From the NCBI RefSeq assembly GCF_001418255.1, contig NZ_LIPV01000001.1:248001-312000 (forward strand): 64,000 nt of DNA. The letters run 5' to 3'. The DNA is from Thiomonas bhubaneswarensis. GTDB taxonomy: Bacteria > Pseudomonadota > Gammaproteobacteria > Burkholderiales > Burkholderiaceae_C. A model generated the notes under the pieces. It did not search any database. It was not told where the DNA came from and was given only the letters and a program-made list of their open reading frames with translations. A program made the position numbers and the translations under genes. Positions within the stretch are counted from its first letter, which is position 1; each line of letters starts with the position of its first letter. Below, piece by piece: positions 26,519-38,097 of this stretch.

Positions 26519-27793
26519 TCAACGCGCCACTCCTGCGCGTTCGAGCATGGCGTGTAACAGCACGTTGGCCCCAGCGGTGATGTGCTCGGGCTTGGCATCC
26601 TCGATTTCGTTATGGCTGATGCCGTCCTTGCAGGGAATGAAAATCATCCCGGTGGGCGCCAGACGCGCGGCGTACACCGCGTCATGTCCAGCACCGGACA
26701 CCACGGGCATGTGCGAGTAGCCCAACTGCGCAGCCGCGCGCTGCACGGCGTCGATGCAGTCGGAATGAAAGGCCTGCGCCGGGTAGCTCGACACCTGTTC
26801 GATCTGGATGGACAGGCCGCTGTCTTGCGCCAGTTTTTGCGCGTAGGCCTTGACCTCATCGGCCATCTGGTCGACCGCGGCGTCGCTGCCGTTGCGCAGG
26901 TCGATGCTGAACTTAACCCGCCCTGGAATCACATTGCGGCTGTTGGGATGCACCTGCACCATGCCCACGGTGCCGCGCCCGTGTGGTGCGTGGCGCAGGG
27001 CGCAGGCCACGACCTCCTGCATCAGCTGCGTGGCCACTTGCAGCGCGTCGCGGCGCAAGGCCATGGGCGTGGGACCGGCGTGCGCCTCCATGCCGGTGAC
27101 GGTGCAGTCGAACCAGCGGATGCCGAGCACGCCCTGCACCACACCGATGGTCACGTCGGCGTCTTCAAGCACCGGACCCTGTTCGATGTGTGTTTCGAAA
27201 TACGCGCCCATGGGATGGTCGCCTGGCTCCTGCTCGCCGATATAGCCGATGCGTTCCAGTTCGCCCTTCACCGACTTGCCCTCGGTATCGGTGGCGGCGT
27301 AGGCATGCTCCAGGGTGAAGGCCTTGGCGAACACGCCCGAGCCCATCATCACCGGCACGAAACGCGAACCTTCCTCGTTGGTCCAGAACGCCACCTCGAT
27401 CGGCGCTTCGGTCTGGATGCCGTGGTCGTTGAGGGTGCGCACCACCTCCAGCCCGGCGAGCACGCCGTAATTGCCATCGAATTTGCCGCCGGTCGGCTGG
27501 GTGTCGATGTGGCTGCCGGTCATGATGGGCGGCAGCGCGTTGTTGCGCCCGGCGCGGCGCATGAAGCCATTGCCGATCTTATCGATGGTGATGGTCATGC
27601 CGGCCTCGCGCGCCCAGGCCAGCACCAGATCACGGCCCTGTTTGTCCAGATCGGTCAGAGTCAGGCGGCACACACCGCCTTTGGGCGTGGCGCCGATCTG
27701 CGCCAGTTCCATCAGCGATTGCCACAGGCGGTCGCCATTGACGCGCAGCGCGGATACCGCGCTTTGCGGGGGAAGGTCGGTGCGAGTGTTCAT
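26519..27793 (-). CDS. beta-ureidopropionase / N-carbamoyl amidohydrolase (M20 family)
   Basis: A 424-residue zinc hydrolase of the HyuC/AllC group. Metal motifs are GSHIDTQPTGGKFDG, NEEGSRF, HIEQGPVLE and AGHDAVYAARLAP, ending with GISHNEIE. Members hydrolyse N-carbamoyl-beta-alanine, N-carbamoyl amino acids or allantoate. It directly follows dihydropyrimidinase, whose product is N-carbamoyl-beta-alanine, so beta-ureidopropionase is the best call: it gives beta-alanine, CO2 and ammonia. It starts 45 bases after the dihydropyrimidinase stop and ends the first transcription unit, before the RutR-like site. The allantoate alternative is less likely because no allantoinase or uricase is present. 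Confidence 0.88.
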   Translation of the reverse strand: MNTRTDLPPQSAVSALRVNGDRLWQSLMELAQIGATPKGGVCRLTLTDLDKQGRDLVLAWAREAGMTITIDKIGNGFMRRAGRNNALPPIMTGSHIDTQPTGGKFDGNYGVLAGLEVVRTLNDHGIQTEAPIEVAFWTNEEGSRFVPVMMGSGVFAKAFTLEHAYAATDTEGKSVKGELERIGYIGEQEPGDHPMGAYFETHIEQGPVLEDADVTIGVVQGVLGIRWFDCTVTGMEAHAGPTPMALRRDALQVATQLMQEVVACALRHAPHGRGTVGMVQVHPNSRNVIPGRVKFSIDLRNGSDAAVDQMADEVKAYAQKLAQDSGLSIQIEQVSSYPAQAFHSDCIDAVQRAAAQLGYSHMPVVSGAGHDAVYAARLAPTGMIFIPCKDGISHNEIEDAKPEHITAGANVLLHAMLERAGVAR

Positions 27794-27838
27794 GGGATCA
27801 TTCTCCAGTGGGCGAGCAAGACTGCAATGGACTCAGAA

Positions 27839-30633
<2,795 letters not shown>

Positions 30634-30641
<8 letters not shown>

Positions 30642-32004
30642 AAGCGATTTCCCGATGTTGAGTGGCAGTATCTCTGGCTGCGCTCAGTTGCGCGTGAATG
30701 GAGTGCGCGGCACGTTTGCCGTGCTCCACGGCTTCGACGGTGAGTTCCAGACCGCCGATACAGTCACCGCCCGCCCAGACGCCAGGCAACGATGTGCGCC
30801 CTTGCGCATCGACCACGATGCGGCCCCGCGCCAGTTCCAGCCCGGCATCACGCAGCCAGGGGTTGCCCAGTGTCTGGCCGATGGCCTTGAGCACCATGTC
30901 GGCCACCAGCGTTTCGGTCTCGCCCGTGGGAAGCAGTCGGCCGTCTTGCAGCGTCTGACGTGCAAAGCGCACAGCTTGTACCTTGCCGTGCTTACCTATC
31001 ACCTCCTCGGGCGCCAGCCAGTGGCGGATGGTCACGCCATGCGTCTGTGCCCAGTGTTGCTCATCCTTCGACGCGGACATGCTGGATTCGCCACGGCGGT
31101 AGACCATGGTCACCTGTTCCGCGCCAAGCAGCCTGGCCTGCACGGCGGCGTCCACGGCCGTCATGCCGCCACCGATGACCACGACACGACGGCCGAGCGG
31201 AATCTGCTCCAGATCCCTGGCCTGCCGCAACGCGGCAATGAAGTCCACCGCGTCATGCACGCCTTCCAGCATCTCGCCAGGAATGCCGAGAGAGTGTGTG
31301 TCGTCCAGACCGATGCCGAGGAACACGGCATCGAATTCGTCCCGCAGCGCCTGCAATTGCAGTGCGGATTCCAGCCTCCAGCCGTTGTGCAGGGTGATGC
31401 CACCGATGTCCAGTAGCCAGGCCACTTCCCGCTGCGCGTAATCACCGGCGGTCTTGTAAGCCGCCAGTCCGTATTCGTTGAGACCGCCCGGCTTGGCGCG
31501 GGCGTCGAAGACCTCCACGTCATAGCCTTGGCGCGCCAAGGTATGCGCGCAGGCCAGGCCGGCGGGTCCGGCGCCGACGACGGCCACGCGCTCCCCCAGA
31601 CACGCCGCACGCTGAAAGACCTGCGGTCTCGGGCTTTGCATGAGCGTGTCGATCGCATGGCGCTGCAGGCGGCCGATGGCCACGGGCAGGTCCTGCTGGG
31701 TGTTGCGCACGCAGACCTTCTCGCACAGGTCTTCTGTGGGGCAGACGCGGGCACACATGCCGCCCAGCGGGTTGGCGTCGAGAATGGTTTGCGCTGCACC
31801 GCGCAGATTGCCGTCGGCAATGCGGCGGATGAAGGAGGGCACGTCGATCCGCGTTGGGCAGGCTCGGGTGCAGGGCGCGTCGAAACAGTACAGACAGCGC
31901 TCGGCTTCGAGTAGCGCCTGTGAGGCGGTCAGGGGAGGCACTGCATCGGCGAAGCGAGCCATCAGATCGGTGGCTGGCATCTCGGACCGCAGATGAGAAG
32001 ACAT
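30634..32004 (-). CDS. preT: NAD-dependent dihydropyrimidine dehydrogenase subunit PreT
   Basis: A 456-residue glutamate-synthase-beta-like flavoprotein. The N-terminal cysteine clusters CLYCFDAPCTRACPTRID and CARVCPTEDLCEKVC bind [4Fe-4S] centres, then come an FAD loop (VAVVGAGPAGLACA) and an NAD loop (VVVIGGGMTAVDAA). It accepts electrons from NADH for PreA. It is the first gene of the reductive pyrimidine operon. A RutR-like palindrome lies 37-52 bases upstream of the ATG. Confidence 0.95.
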
Positions 32005-32040
32005 GCTGGCAACTCCGGTTGGCTGTGGGCTGATTCAAAC

Positions 32041-32056
32041 CTGATCAAACGGTCAG
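32041..32056 (-). promoter_or_regulatory. RutR-like operator before preT
   Basis: On the minus strand it reads CTGACCGTTTGATCAG, a partial palindrome (longer arms AACCTGA/TCAGGTT at 32038-32059). It agrees with the importer-operon site at 26472-26487 at 12 of 16 positions with identical spacing, and resembles TTGACCAnnTGGTCAA. The remaining gap to the dioxygenase gene (32057-32212) contains a small GTCAG/CTGAC dyad at 32129-32139 and nothing else that I can interpret. Confidence 0.55.
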
Positions 32057-32212
32057 GTTGAGCTCACTGACGCAATCAGCGTGCCAGGCAGCAAAGCGTG
32101 CCCCGGCGTAGGAATGGGAGTCTTAGGGGTCAGTCTGACTTGAGGCGACCGCGCAGCCCGCCCGTTTGGCGTGCACGCCTGTCACGGACTGGTGCGGCTC
32201 GCACCAACTCGG

Positions 32213-33013
32213 TTAGAAAAAAACCCAGGCATCCATGCTCAGATTGCCGTAGTGCACGCCGCCGGCATGGTGCTGCGGACGGGCACCCGCACCGGCGGCA
32301 CCCAGCGCCCAGAACAGCGGCAGCAGATGCTCGTCGGTGGGATGGGCGCGCGCGGCATGCGGTGCTCTGCGGCGATAGTCGAGCAGCGCCTCGTTGTCGC
32401 CACGGTCGATCATGCCGCGAACCCAGTCGACGAAGGCCTGCACATAGGGCGCTGGCGCTTCGTCGGTACGGGCGCCGGGGTGGAAGTCGTGCAGGTTGTG
32501 CGTGAGGCTGCCCGTGCCCAGCAGCAAGGCGCCCTGTTCGGTCAGTGGCGCCAGTGCCGCGCCCAGTCGGTAGGCGCCAGCGGCGTCGAGCGGCCAGGGC
32601 ATGGCCAGCGGCACGACGGGCACATCGGCCTCGGGATACATCAGCCGCAAGGGCGACCAGACACCGTGATCGAGCCCGCGATGCGGGTCTTCATGCACCC
32701 GCCAGCCTGCGTCTTGCAGCAGACGCTCCACCCGCGGCGCCCACTGCGGCGCGCCGGGTGCGGGGTATTGCAGGGCATAGAGCGCGCGGTCGAAGCCGCC
32801 GAAATCGTGCACGGTCTCGGGCCGGGCGCTGGTGCCCACCATCGGCTCACGCGCCATCCAGTGCGGCGAGAAGGCGAGGATGATCTCGGGCCGCGGCAGA
32901 GCCCGACCGAGCGCCTGCAGCATGGGCCCGGCGGTGCCCGGCTCCAGCGGCAGCATGGGCGAGCCATGCGAGATGAACAGCGTGGGCATCGGCGAGGGCG
33001 CCATGGCGTTCAA
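32213..33013 (-). CDS. LigB-type extradiol dioxygenase (4,5-DOPA dioxygenase/YgiD family)
   Basis: A 266-residue class III extradiol dioxygenase. Metal-ligand motifs are FISHGSPM, AFSPHWMA, GLDHGVWSP and, near the C-terminus, HPTDEHLLP. E. coli YgiD opens the catechol ring of L-DOPA; most homologues have unknown catechol-like substrates. It overlaps the first YceI gene by 4 bases and is the last gene of the MarR-cytochrome b561-YceI-YceI set. The start could also be 9 bases downstream (MAPSP). Confidence 0.85.
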   Translation of the reverse strand: MNAMAPSPMPTLFISHGSPMLPLEPGTAGPMLQALGRALPRPEIILAFSPHWMAREPMVGTSARPETVHDFGGFDRALYALQYPAPGAPQWAPRVERLLQDAGWRVHEDPHRGLDHGVWSPLRLMYPEADVPVVPLAMPWPLDAAGAYRLGAALAPLTEQGALLLGTGSLTHNLHDFHPGARTDEAPAPYVQAFVDWVRGMIDRGDNEALLDYRRRAPHAARAHPTDEHLLPLFWALGAAGAGARPQHHAGGVHYGNLSMDAWVFF

Positions 33014-33672
33014 GATGTCGAGCGCACGCCTTCGACTTCCACGCGCACGGCCACATCGTGACCCAGGCCAGCGGCGAAGGCGGTCATGCCGAAGTCCATG
33101 CGGTTGATCGTGGCGGTGGCGACGAAACCGCTGAGATAGCCGCCCCAGGGCTTGGGCAGATAAGGCACGTCGCCCGCGCCGATGAGCTTCACGTCGAAGG
33201 TCACGGGATGGGTCACGCCGCGCAGGGTGAGGTTGCCGTAGAGCTTGCCGTGGGTCTTGTCCTGCGGCACATAGCGGGTGCTGACGAAGCGGATGTCGGG
33301 ATGCGCCGCCGCATCGAAGAAGGGCGTGGCCAGAAGGTCGGTATCGCGTTGCGGCAGGAAGGTGTCCAGGCTCTTGACGGGAATGACGATGTCGGCCTGG
33401 TCCTTCGCGGGATCGGCCGGGTCGAAGGTGTAGGTGCCTGTCACACTCTTGAACACGCCGGTGAAGCGGCCGACCCCGGCATGGCCGAGGGTGAACTGCA
33501 CGCCGGAATGGTCGGGGTCGACCCGGTAGCTGCCCGCCGGGTCGGACATCTTGTGCGCATAGGGCTGGGGCGCGGACGGTTCGGAAGCCCAGGTCGGTGC
33601 GGCGGCCAGCACCAGGGCCAGACTGGCGACAACGGCGGCGGTGGCCGACCTGCGGGGGGAAGTGTGCATCAT
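33010..33672 (-). CDS. YceI-family periplasmic protein (copy 1)
   Basis: The 220-residue precursor has a Sec signal ending in AAAPTWA (about residue 29) and a YceI lipocalin-like barrel: YRVDPDHSGVQFTLGHAGV, GVFKSVTGTYTFDP and a C-terminal MDFGMTAFAAGLGHDVAVRV. YceI proteins bind isoprenoid or other lipophilic molecules in the periplasm and are often co-transcribed with cytochrome b561, as here. The dioxygenase gene overlaps its end by 4 bases; the second YceI gene lies 38 bases upstream. Confidence 0.92.
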   Translation of the reverse strand: MMHTSPRRSATAAVVASLALVLAAAPTWASEPSAPQPYAHKMSDPAGSYRVDPDHSGVQFTLGHAGVGRFTGVFKSVTGTYTFDPADPAKDQADIVIPVKSLDTFLPQRDTDLLATPFFDAAAHPDIRFVSTRYVPQDKTHGKLYGNLTLRGVTHPVTFDVKLIGAGDVPYLPKPWGGYLSGFVATATINRMDFGMTAFAAGLGHDVAVRVEVEGVRSTS

Positions 33673-33710
33673 GGTGAAGTCCTTTCGTTAACGTCTGGGG
33701 AGGCTGTGGG

Positions 33711-34283
33711 TCATTGAGGAGAGACGACGAGATGAACCTTCACCGGAATGGCTGCGGCCACCACGCTGGTGTCCGACCACGAACCGGTGCCGAGGCCGAA
33801 TGCGGTGCGATCGAGATCGAAGTGCGCGTCCATCACCAGGTTCTTGCCGTCGGGATGGGTGCTCACCCGCACGCGCAGCGGCTGGCTGTGGCCCTTGGCA
33901 CTGAGCGTGCCGCTGAGCCAGTAGCGCCCGGGGCCGTCAGACGCGAAGCTGTTGGAAGCGAAGCGCGCCTGCGGATCGGTCTTGGCCGCCAGCCAGTCGG
34001 CCCCGGTGAGCAAGGCGTTGGTCTGAGCGCTGCCGGCATCGATGCTGGCGGCCTGCACCGTCACTGCCACATGCGACCCTGCAAGGTCACCTGGCATGAA
34101 GTCGACCTGCGCGCTCACGGCCTTGAAGTGCCCTTTCATCGGCACCCCCATCTGCGTGGCGGTGAAGGTCACGCTGGAAGCAGGCAGGGCGTGGGTGTAG
34201 GCCACGGGCTGCGCCCAGGCCGGAGCGATGCCCGCGGCAGCAAGTGCCAGTGCGAGCGTTGGAATTCCAATTCGAAGCTTCAT
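33711..34283 (-). CDS. YceI-family periplasmic protein (copy 2)
   Basis: The 190-residue precursor has a Sec signal ending in AAGIAPAWA (about residue 24) and a YceI barrel with SSVTFTATQMGVPMKGHFKAV and DRTAFGLGTGSW. GAGGAG precedes the ATG. It is clearly diverged from copy 1, so the pair is an old duplication or two separate acquisitions. It starts 10 bases after the cytochrome b561 stop. A role as periplasmic carrier of a lipophilic cofactor, linked to the b561 membrane redox step, is inferred. Confidence 0.92.
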   Translation of the reverse strand: MKLRIGIPTLALALAAAGIAPAWAQPVAYTHALPASSVTFTATQMGVPMKGHFKAVSAQVDFMPGDLAGSHVAVTVQAASIDAGSAQTNALLTGADWLAAKTDPQARFASNSFASDGPGRYWLSGTLSAKGHSQPLRVRVSTHPDGKNLVMDAHFDLDRTAFGLGTGSWSDTSVVAAAIPVKVHLVVSPQ

Positions 34284-34293
34284 GATGATCTCC

Positions 34294-34851
34294 TCACGAT
34301 CGGAGTTTGGGCAACATGCGTGAGAGCACGCCGTCGCGGTCGATGAACTGGTGCTTGAGCGCAGCGGCCACATGCAGCGCCACCAGCGCGGCCAGGGTGT
34401 AATTGAGCGTGGCATGCACCAGCAGCAACAGATGCGCCGCGTCCTTGTTGGCGGGCAGCAGACTGGGCAGCGGCAGCACACCCCACCACACCACGGGCAC
34501 ACCGGCCGCCGAGCTGAGTGCCCATCCCGACAAGGGAATGAACAGCATGAGCACATACAGCAACTCGTGCATCAACGCAGCGGCGGCCTGCTGCCAGCGC
34601 GGCACCAGCTCAGGCAGCGGTGGCGGGCGATGCGTCAGCCGCCAGCCGATGCGCAGCACCACCAGCAACAGCACCGTGATGCCGAACCATTTGTGCCATG
34701 AGTACAGCTCGATCTTGAGCACCGAAAGCGGCAGGCCGTGCATATACAGGCCAAGCGGAAACAGGCCGAAGATCAGCAAGGCGATGAGCCAATGCAGCGC
34801 CTGGGCGGGCAAGGTGTAGCGGGCCACCTTGGGTGGCGACGAGGGTTTCAT
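34294..34851 (-). CDS. cytochrome b561
   Basis: A 185-residue four-helix membrane cytochrome. Haem-ligand histidines lie in QALHWLIALL, SWHKWFGIT, LLLVHATLNYT and ALHVAAALKHQF, in the spacing of bacterial b561 (CybB). It moves electrons between quinol and a periplasmic acceptor, and can dispose of superoxide or link to YceI. It overlaps the upstream MarR gene by 4 bases and is followed 10 bases later by a YceI gene. Confidence 0.93.
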   Translation of the reverse strand: MKPSSPPKVARYTLPAQALHWLIALLIFGLFPLGLYMHGLPLSVLKIELYSWHKWFGITVLLLVVLRIGWRLTHRPPPLPELVPRWQQAAAALMHELLYVLMLFIPLSGWALSSAAGVPVVWWGVLPLPSLLPANKDAAHLLLLVHATLNYTLAALVALHVAAALKHQFIDRDGVLSRMLPKLRS

Positions 34852-35303
34852 GCCTCGGCCTCCGCTCCACCGGCCTGCTCCAGCGCTTGCCGCAGCAGGT
34901 GCAGCGCCTGCTGCGTCGGGCCGAGCCTGGCGCTGTCAAAACCGGCAAGCGCCCGGCCGATATGGGCCACGTGCGCGGGGAATACGGTTTCGAACAGCGC
35001 TTGCCCCTGCGCGGTCAGCCGCACGATCTGGCCGCGGCCATCGCGAGGATCCGGCAGACGCTGCACCAGCCCCTTCTCCGCCAGCCGATCGACCACCCCC
35101 GTCAGCGTGCCTTTGGTGATGAGGGTTTTCTCACCGAGCTGCTTGGGGTTCATGCCCTGCGTATTCCCCAGCGTCGCCACCACGTCGAACTGCGCCGGGG
35201 TCAAGCCCATGCTGCGCACATGCCCGGCGGAAACCCGCTCGAAGGCCTGATAAGTGCGCACAAGCTCGCGCACCAGGGGGAGAAAGGGAGGAGTCGTTTT
35301 CAC
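34848..35303 (-). CDS. MarR-family transcriptional regulator
   Basis: A 151-residue winged-helix regulator. The recognition region is GEKTLITKGTLTGVVDRLAEKGLV and the wing is RLPDPRDGRGQIVRLT, each part of a canonical MarR fold. It is the first gene of its operon; a perfect TAGTTCT-GATT-AGAACTA palindrome lies 34 bases upstream, so self-repression and control of b561, YceI and the dioxygenase are likely. The inducer is unknown; phenolic or oxidising compounds are common for this family. Confidence 0.92.
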   Translation of the reverse strand: MKTTPPFLPLVRELVRTYQAFERVSAGHVRSMGLTPAQFDVVATLGNTQGMNPKQLGEKTLITKGTLTGVVDRLAEKGLVQRLPDPRDGRGQIVRLTAQGQALFETVFPAHVAHIGRALAGFDSARLGPTQQALHLLRQALEQAGGAEAEA

Positions 35304-35336
35304 GGACAGAGCGGGCGAGAAGTCGTGTCGGCATAT

Positions 35337-35354
35337 TAGTTCTGATTAGAACTA
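35337..35354. promoter_or_regulatory. MarR operator (perfect 7+4+7 palindrome)
   Basis: TAGTTCTGATTAGAACTA has two perfectly complementary 7-bp arms around GATT. It lies 34-51 bases upstream of the MarR ATG, where it would cover the promoter. The size and symmetry are typical of MarR dimer sites. Confidence 0.72.
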
Positions 35355-35393
35355 TCTTTGCCAGAAGGGTCATGACGCGCCCCGCCGAGAAGC

Positions 35394-36221
35394 TCAACCC
35401 TGAAGACGTTCGCTGGCCGGATCGATCTGCGGCCCGCGATAAGTGAAGTCGCTGATGTGCACCGTGACCTGCTCGGGCGTGATCAGCACCACGCCATAGC
35501 CCGGCGCCTCATGGGTAAACAGGTCAGTGCCGGAAAGAAAGTCCAGCCCCGACTGATGTGCCGTGGCCGGTAGCGTCGAGAAAGGAATGCCGTGCCAACT
35601 GCCGGATATGGGCCGGTGGATGTGCCCGAAAAACAGGTGGCGAATGTGGTCATACTGGCGCAGCAGGGCGCCGAAGACCCGTGCATCGTCGGCGACGAGG
35701 TTGATGTCGTCGAAGGCCGGGATTCCGACCCCGAACGGCGGGTGGTGCATGAACAGAAAGACAGGTACACCGTCAGCCTGGGCCTCATCGAGCCTGGCGC
35801 GCAGCCATTCGACCCGGCCCGCGTCGAAGTAGCCCGCCGATCGTCTGCCCTGCGCGGCGTCGCCGATCACCGTGTCGAGCAGGATGAAGCGGCCGACCGA
35901 AGTCTCATGCGTCCACTGCACGAAGCCACTCGGGTCGACTGGCACCTCGGGGAACGCCACACGGAAAGCGCCACGCGCATCGTGATTGCCAATGAGCAGC
36001 AGCACGGGCATGGGCAGCGCGTGCAGGGCCTCGCGCAGGCTTCCGTAGGCGGCCGCTTCGCCCCAATGGGTGAGGTCACCCGTGATGACGCAGAGTTCGG
36101 CATCGGCATGCTGTGCGCAGATGTGCGCGACGGCCGCCTGCAACCGCGCCAAGGGATCGATGCCGTAAAGCGTACGACCCGGGGTGGTCAGGTGGGTGTC
36201 GGTGATATGAATGAACTTCAT
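35394..36221 (-). CDS. calcineurin-like phosphodiesterase (GpdQ/Rv0805 type)
   Basis: A 275-residue binuclear metallophosphoesterase with all five blocks: DTHL (residues 8-11), GDLTHW, GNHD, MHHPP and GHIHRP. Length and spacing are close to GpdQ and class III cyclic-nucleotide phosphodiesterases. It follows the ABC ATPase after 8 bases and closes an importer operon. With glpD and an ABC-ATPase remnant of glycerol-phosphate type nearby, glycerophosphodiester hydrolysis is an attractive inference; cAMP hydrolysis is the alternative. Confidence 0.85.
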   Translation of the reverse strand: MKFIHITDTHLTTPGRTLYGIDPLARLQAAVAHICAQHADAELCVITGDLTHWGEAAAYGSLREALHALPMPVLLLIGNHDARGAFRVAFPEVPVDPSGFVQWTHETSVGRFILLDTVIGDAAQGRRSAGYFDAGRVEWLRARLDEAQADGVPVFLFMHHPPFGVGIPAFDDINLVADDARVFGALLRQYDHIRHLFFGHIHRPISGSWHGIPFSTLPATAHQSGLDFLSGTDLFTHEAPGYGVVLITPEQVTVHISDFTYRGPQIDPASERLQG

Positions 36222-36229
36222 TCCAGCTT

Positions 36230-37309
36230 TCAGATGGGGAGTTCTGCGGGTAGCAGCCGCATCGCATCGGGCTGCCAGCTCACATGCACCCGGATGCCTA
36301 TGGGCAGTTGCAGTGCCTCATGCGTCGAAAGGTCGGCGAGCACGCCTTGGCCGCCATCGAGTTCCACCCGCAAACGGGTCACGGCCCCGAAAAACGTGCT
36401 TTCACGCACCGTGCCCTGCAGCACGGCGCTCTGCGGATCCTTGCCGTTCACCGCCTGCAGTTGCACGCCTTCGGGGCGCAGATAGAGATGAAGGGCGACA
36501 TCAGGCTGCAAGCCGCGCGCTCGTGGCGTGTGCAGCGCGCGGTCGAGCACCGTGATCACGCCCTGATCGGCATCGACCACGCGCGCCGGCAGGCGGCTGG
36601 AGATGCCGATGAACTGGGCGACGAACGGGTGCGTCGGCTCTTGGTAGATCGCCGCGGGCGCACCGACCTGCACCATGCGCCCCTCGTACATCACCGCCAC
36701 CCGGTCGGAGATGGACAGCGCCTCCTCCTGGTCATGGGTGACGAACACGGTGGTGATGCCGGTTTCGCGCTGGATGCGGCGGATTTCCTCGCGCAACTGC
36801 ACCCGCACCTTGGCATCGAGCGCCGACAAGGGCTCGTCGAGCAGCAGCAGCGAAGGCCGGATCGCCAGCGCCCGCGCCAGCGCCACGCGCTGCTGCTGCC
36901 CACCGGAGAGCTGATGCGGGTATTTGGCGGCATGGTTGGCAAGACCGACGAGTTCGAGCAACTCCAGCACCCGCCTCGATTGCTCGGCGGCATCGACCTT
37001 GCGCACCCGCAGCCCGAACCGCACGTTCTCCTCGGCGGTCATGTTCGGAAACAGGCTGTAGGCCTGGAACACCATGCCCATCTGCCGCCGGTTGGCTGGC
37101 AGCGCCGTGATGTCCTGTCCATCGACCCGCACCTGACCACCGTCAGGGTGCTCGAAACCCGCGATGATGCGCAGCAGCGTGGTCTTGCCACAACCCGACG
37201 GGCCGAGCAGGGACAGAAACTCGCCGCTTGCCAAAGTCAGATTGATGTCGTGCAGCACGGTGCGGTCGCCGTAGCGTTTAGCCACCTCTTTGATCTCAAG
37301 CGTCGCCAT
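36230..37309 (-). CDS. ABC transporter ATP-binding protein (PotA/FbpC type)
   Basis: A 359-residue ATPase with Walker A GPSGCGKTT, signature LSGGQQQR, Walker B LLLLDEPLSALDAKVR and a C-terminal TOBE domain (about residues 270-350), typical of importers for polyamines, ferric iron, phosphonates or glycerol phosphates. It shares one base with the preceding permease gene and is followed 8 bases later by the phosphodiesterase. Ligand identity cannot be read from the ATPase. Confidence 0.93.
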   Translation of the reverse strand: MATLEIKEVAKRYGDRTVLHDINLTLASGEFLSLLGPSGCGKTTLLRIIAGFEHPDGGQVRVDGQDITALPANRRQMGMVFQAYSLFPNMTAEENVRFGLRVRKVDAAEQSRRVLELLELVGLANHAAKYPHQLSGGQQQRVALARALAIRPSLLLLDEPLSALDAKVRVQLREEIRRIQRETGITTVFVTHDQEEALSISDRVAVMYEGRMVQVGAPAAIYQEPTHPFVAQFIGISSRLPARVVDADQGVITVLDRALHTPRARGLQPDVALHLYLRPEGVQLQAVNGKDPQSAVLQGTVRESTFFGAVTRLRVELDGGQGVLADLSTHEALQLPIGIRVHVSWQPDAMRLLPAELPI

Positions 37310-38097
37310 CAGTGCGCACCTCCCATTTGCGCCTGCCCTTTGCCCCGCCCTGACAGCAGCACACCGAGCATCGCCAGCCAGGTGATGAGAAAGCTCAGCA
37401 GGGTGAGTGCCGCCGCTTCCGTGGCCGAGGTCTGGCCGATGTAATTGATATAGACCGCGAAAGTGTTGAACAACAGCACGTTCGCAAAGGTGAACTCGCC
37501 CATGACGATGGCGATGGTGAGCAGCGCCGCGCCCGCCAGCGCACTGGTCAGGTTGGGCACCAGCACGCGCAGCAAAAAAGTGCCCCAGCCCGCACCCAGG
37601 CTGTGCGAGGCCTCGGTAAGGGTGCGCAGGTCAAGCGCGCGCATGCCCACGTCCAGAGCCCGATAGGTGTAGGGAAGCGCCAGGATGACATAGGGCACGA
37701 CCAGGTAATTGGGCGTACCGACGAACCAGTCCGGCCCGTGAAACAAGGCGGTCAGGCCGGCGACGAGCACGATGGGCGGAACGACGAACGGCAGCACGGA
37801 GATGAAGTCGAACAGCGGCTTCATGCGCGGTGCGCGCAAATGCATCCAGAACACGGCGGGAACGAGCACCACCATGCTCAGGGCGATGGTTTCGAGGGCG
37901 AGCCGCAGGCTCAGCCAAAGGCTCTCCCACAACGCATCTTGATGCACAAGGCTGACGTAGGCCGACATGCCATAACGGTCACCGCCCTCCCAAAGGCTGA
38001 ATACACCCGTGGCGAGCAGCGGCAGGGAGAAATAAAGACCCACCACCAGGAGCAGCACGGTGCCCGACCAGGGCAAGCGACGACGGGCCGCGCTCAT
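37309..38097 (-). CDS. ABC transporter permease (PotC type)
   Basis: A 262-residue permease with about six membrane segments and the coupling loop TLTEASHSLGAGWGTFLLRV. It overlaps the upstream permease by 4 bases and abuts the ATPase. The start MSAARRR at 38097 is chosen because the frame is open far upstream inside the neighbouring gene but without family likeness. Confidence 0.92.
   Translation of the reverse strand: MSAARRRLPWSGTVLLLVVGLYFSLPLLATGVFSLWEGGDRYGMSAYVSLVHQDALWESLWLSLRLALETIALSMVVLVPAVFWMHLRAPRMKPLFDFISVLPFVVPPIVLVAGLTALFHGPDWFVGTPNYLVVPYVILALPYTYRALDVGMRALDLRTLTEASHSLGAGWGTFLLRVLVPNLTSALAGAALLTIAIVMGEFTFANVLLFNTFAVYINYIGQTSATEAAALTLLSFLITWLAMLGVLLSGRGKGQAQMGGAH

Noticed and set aside
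26519-27793. Allantoate amidohydrolase as the product of this M20 gene.
   Set aside because: The family allows it, but no allantoinase, uricase or ureidoglycolate gene is nearby, while the dihydropyrimidinase directly upstream supplies N-carbamoyl-beta-alanine.
35394-36221. Naming the phosphodiesterase cpdA (cAMP phosphodiesterase).
   Set aside because: The metal motifs do not distinguish cAMP from glycerophosphodiester hydrolysis, and the transporter context favours the latter; the name was left empty.
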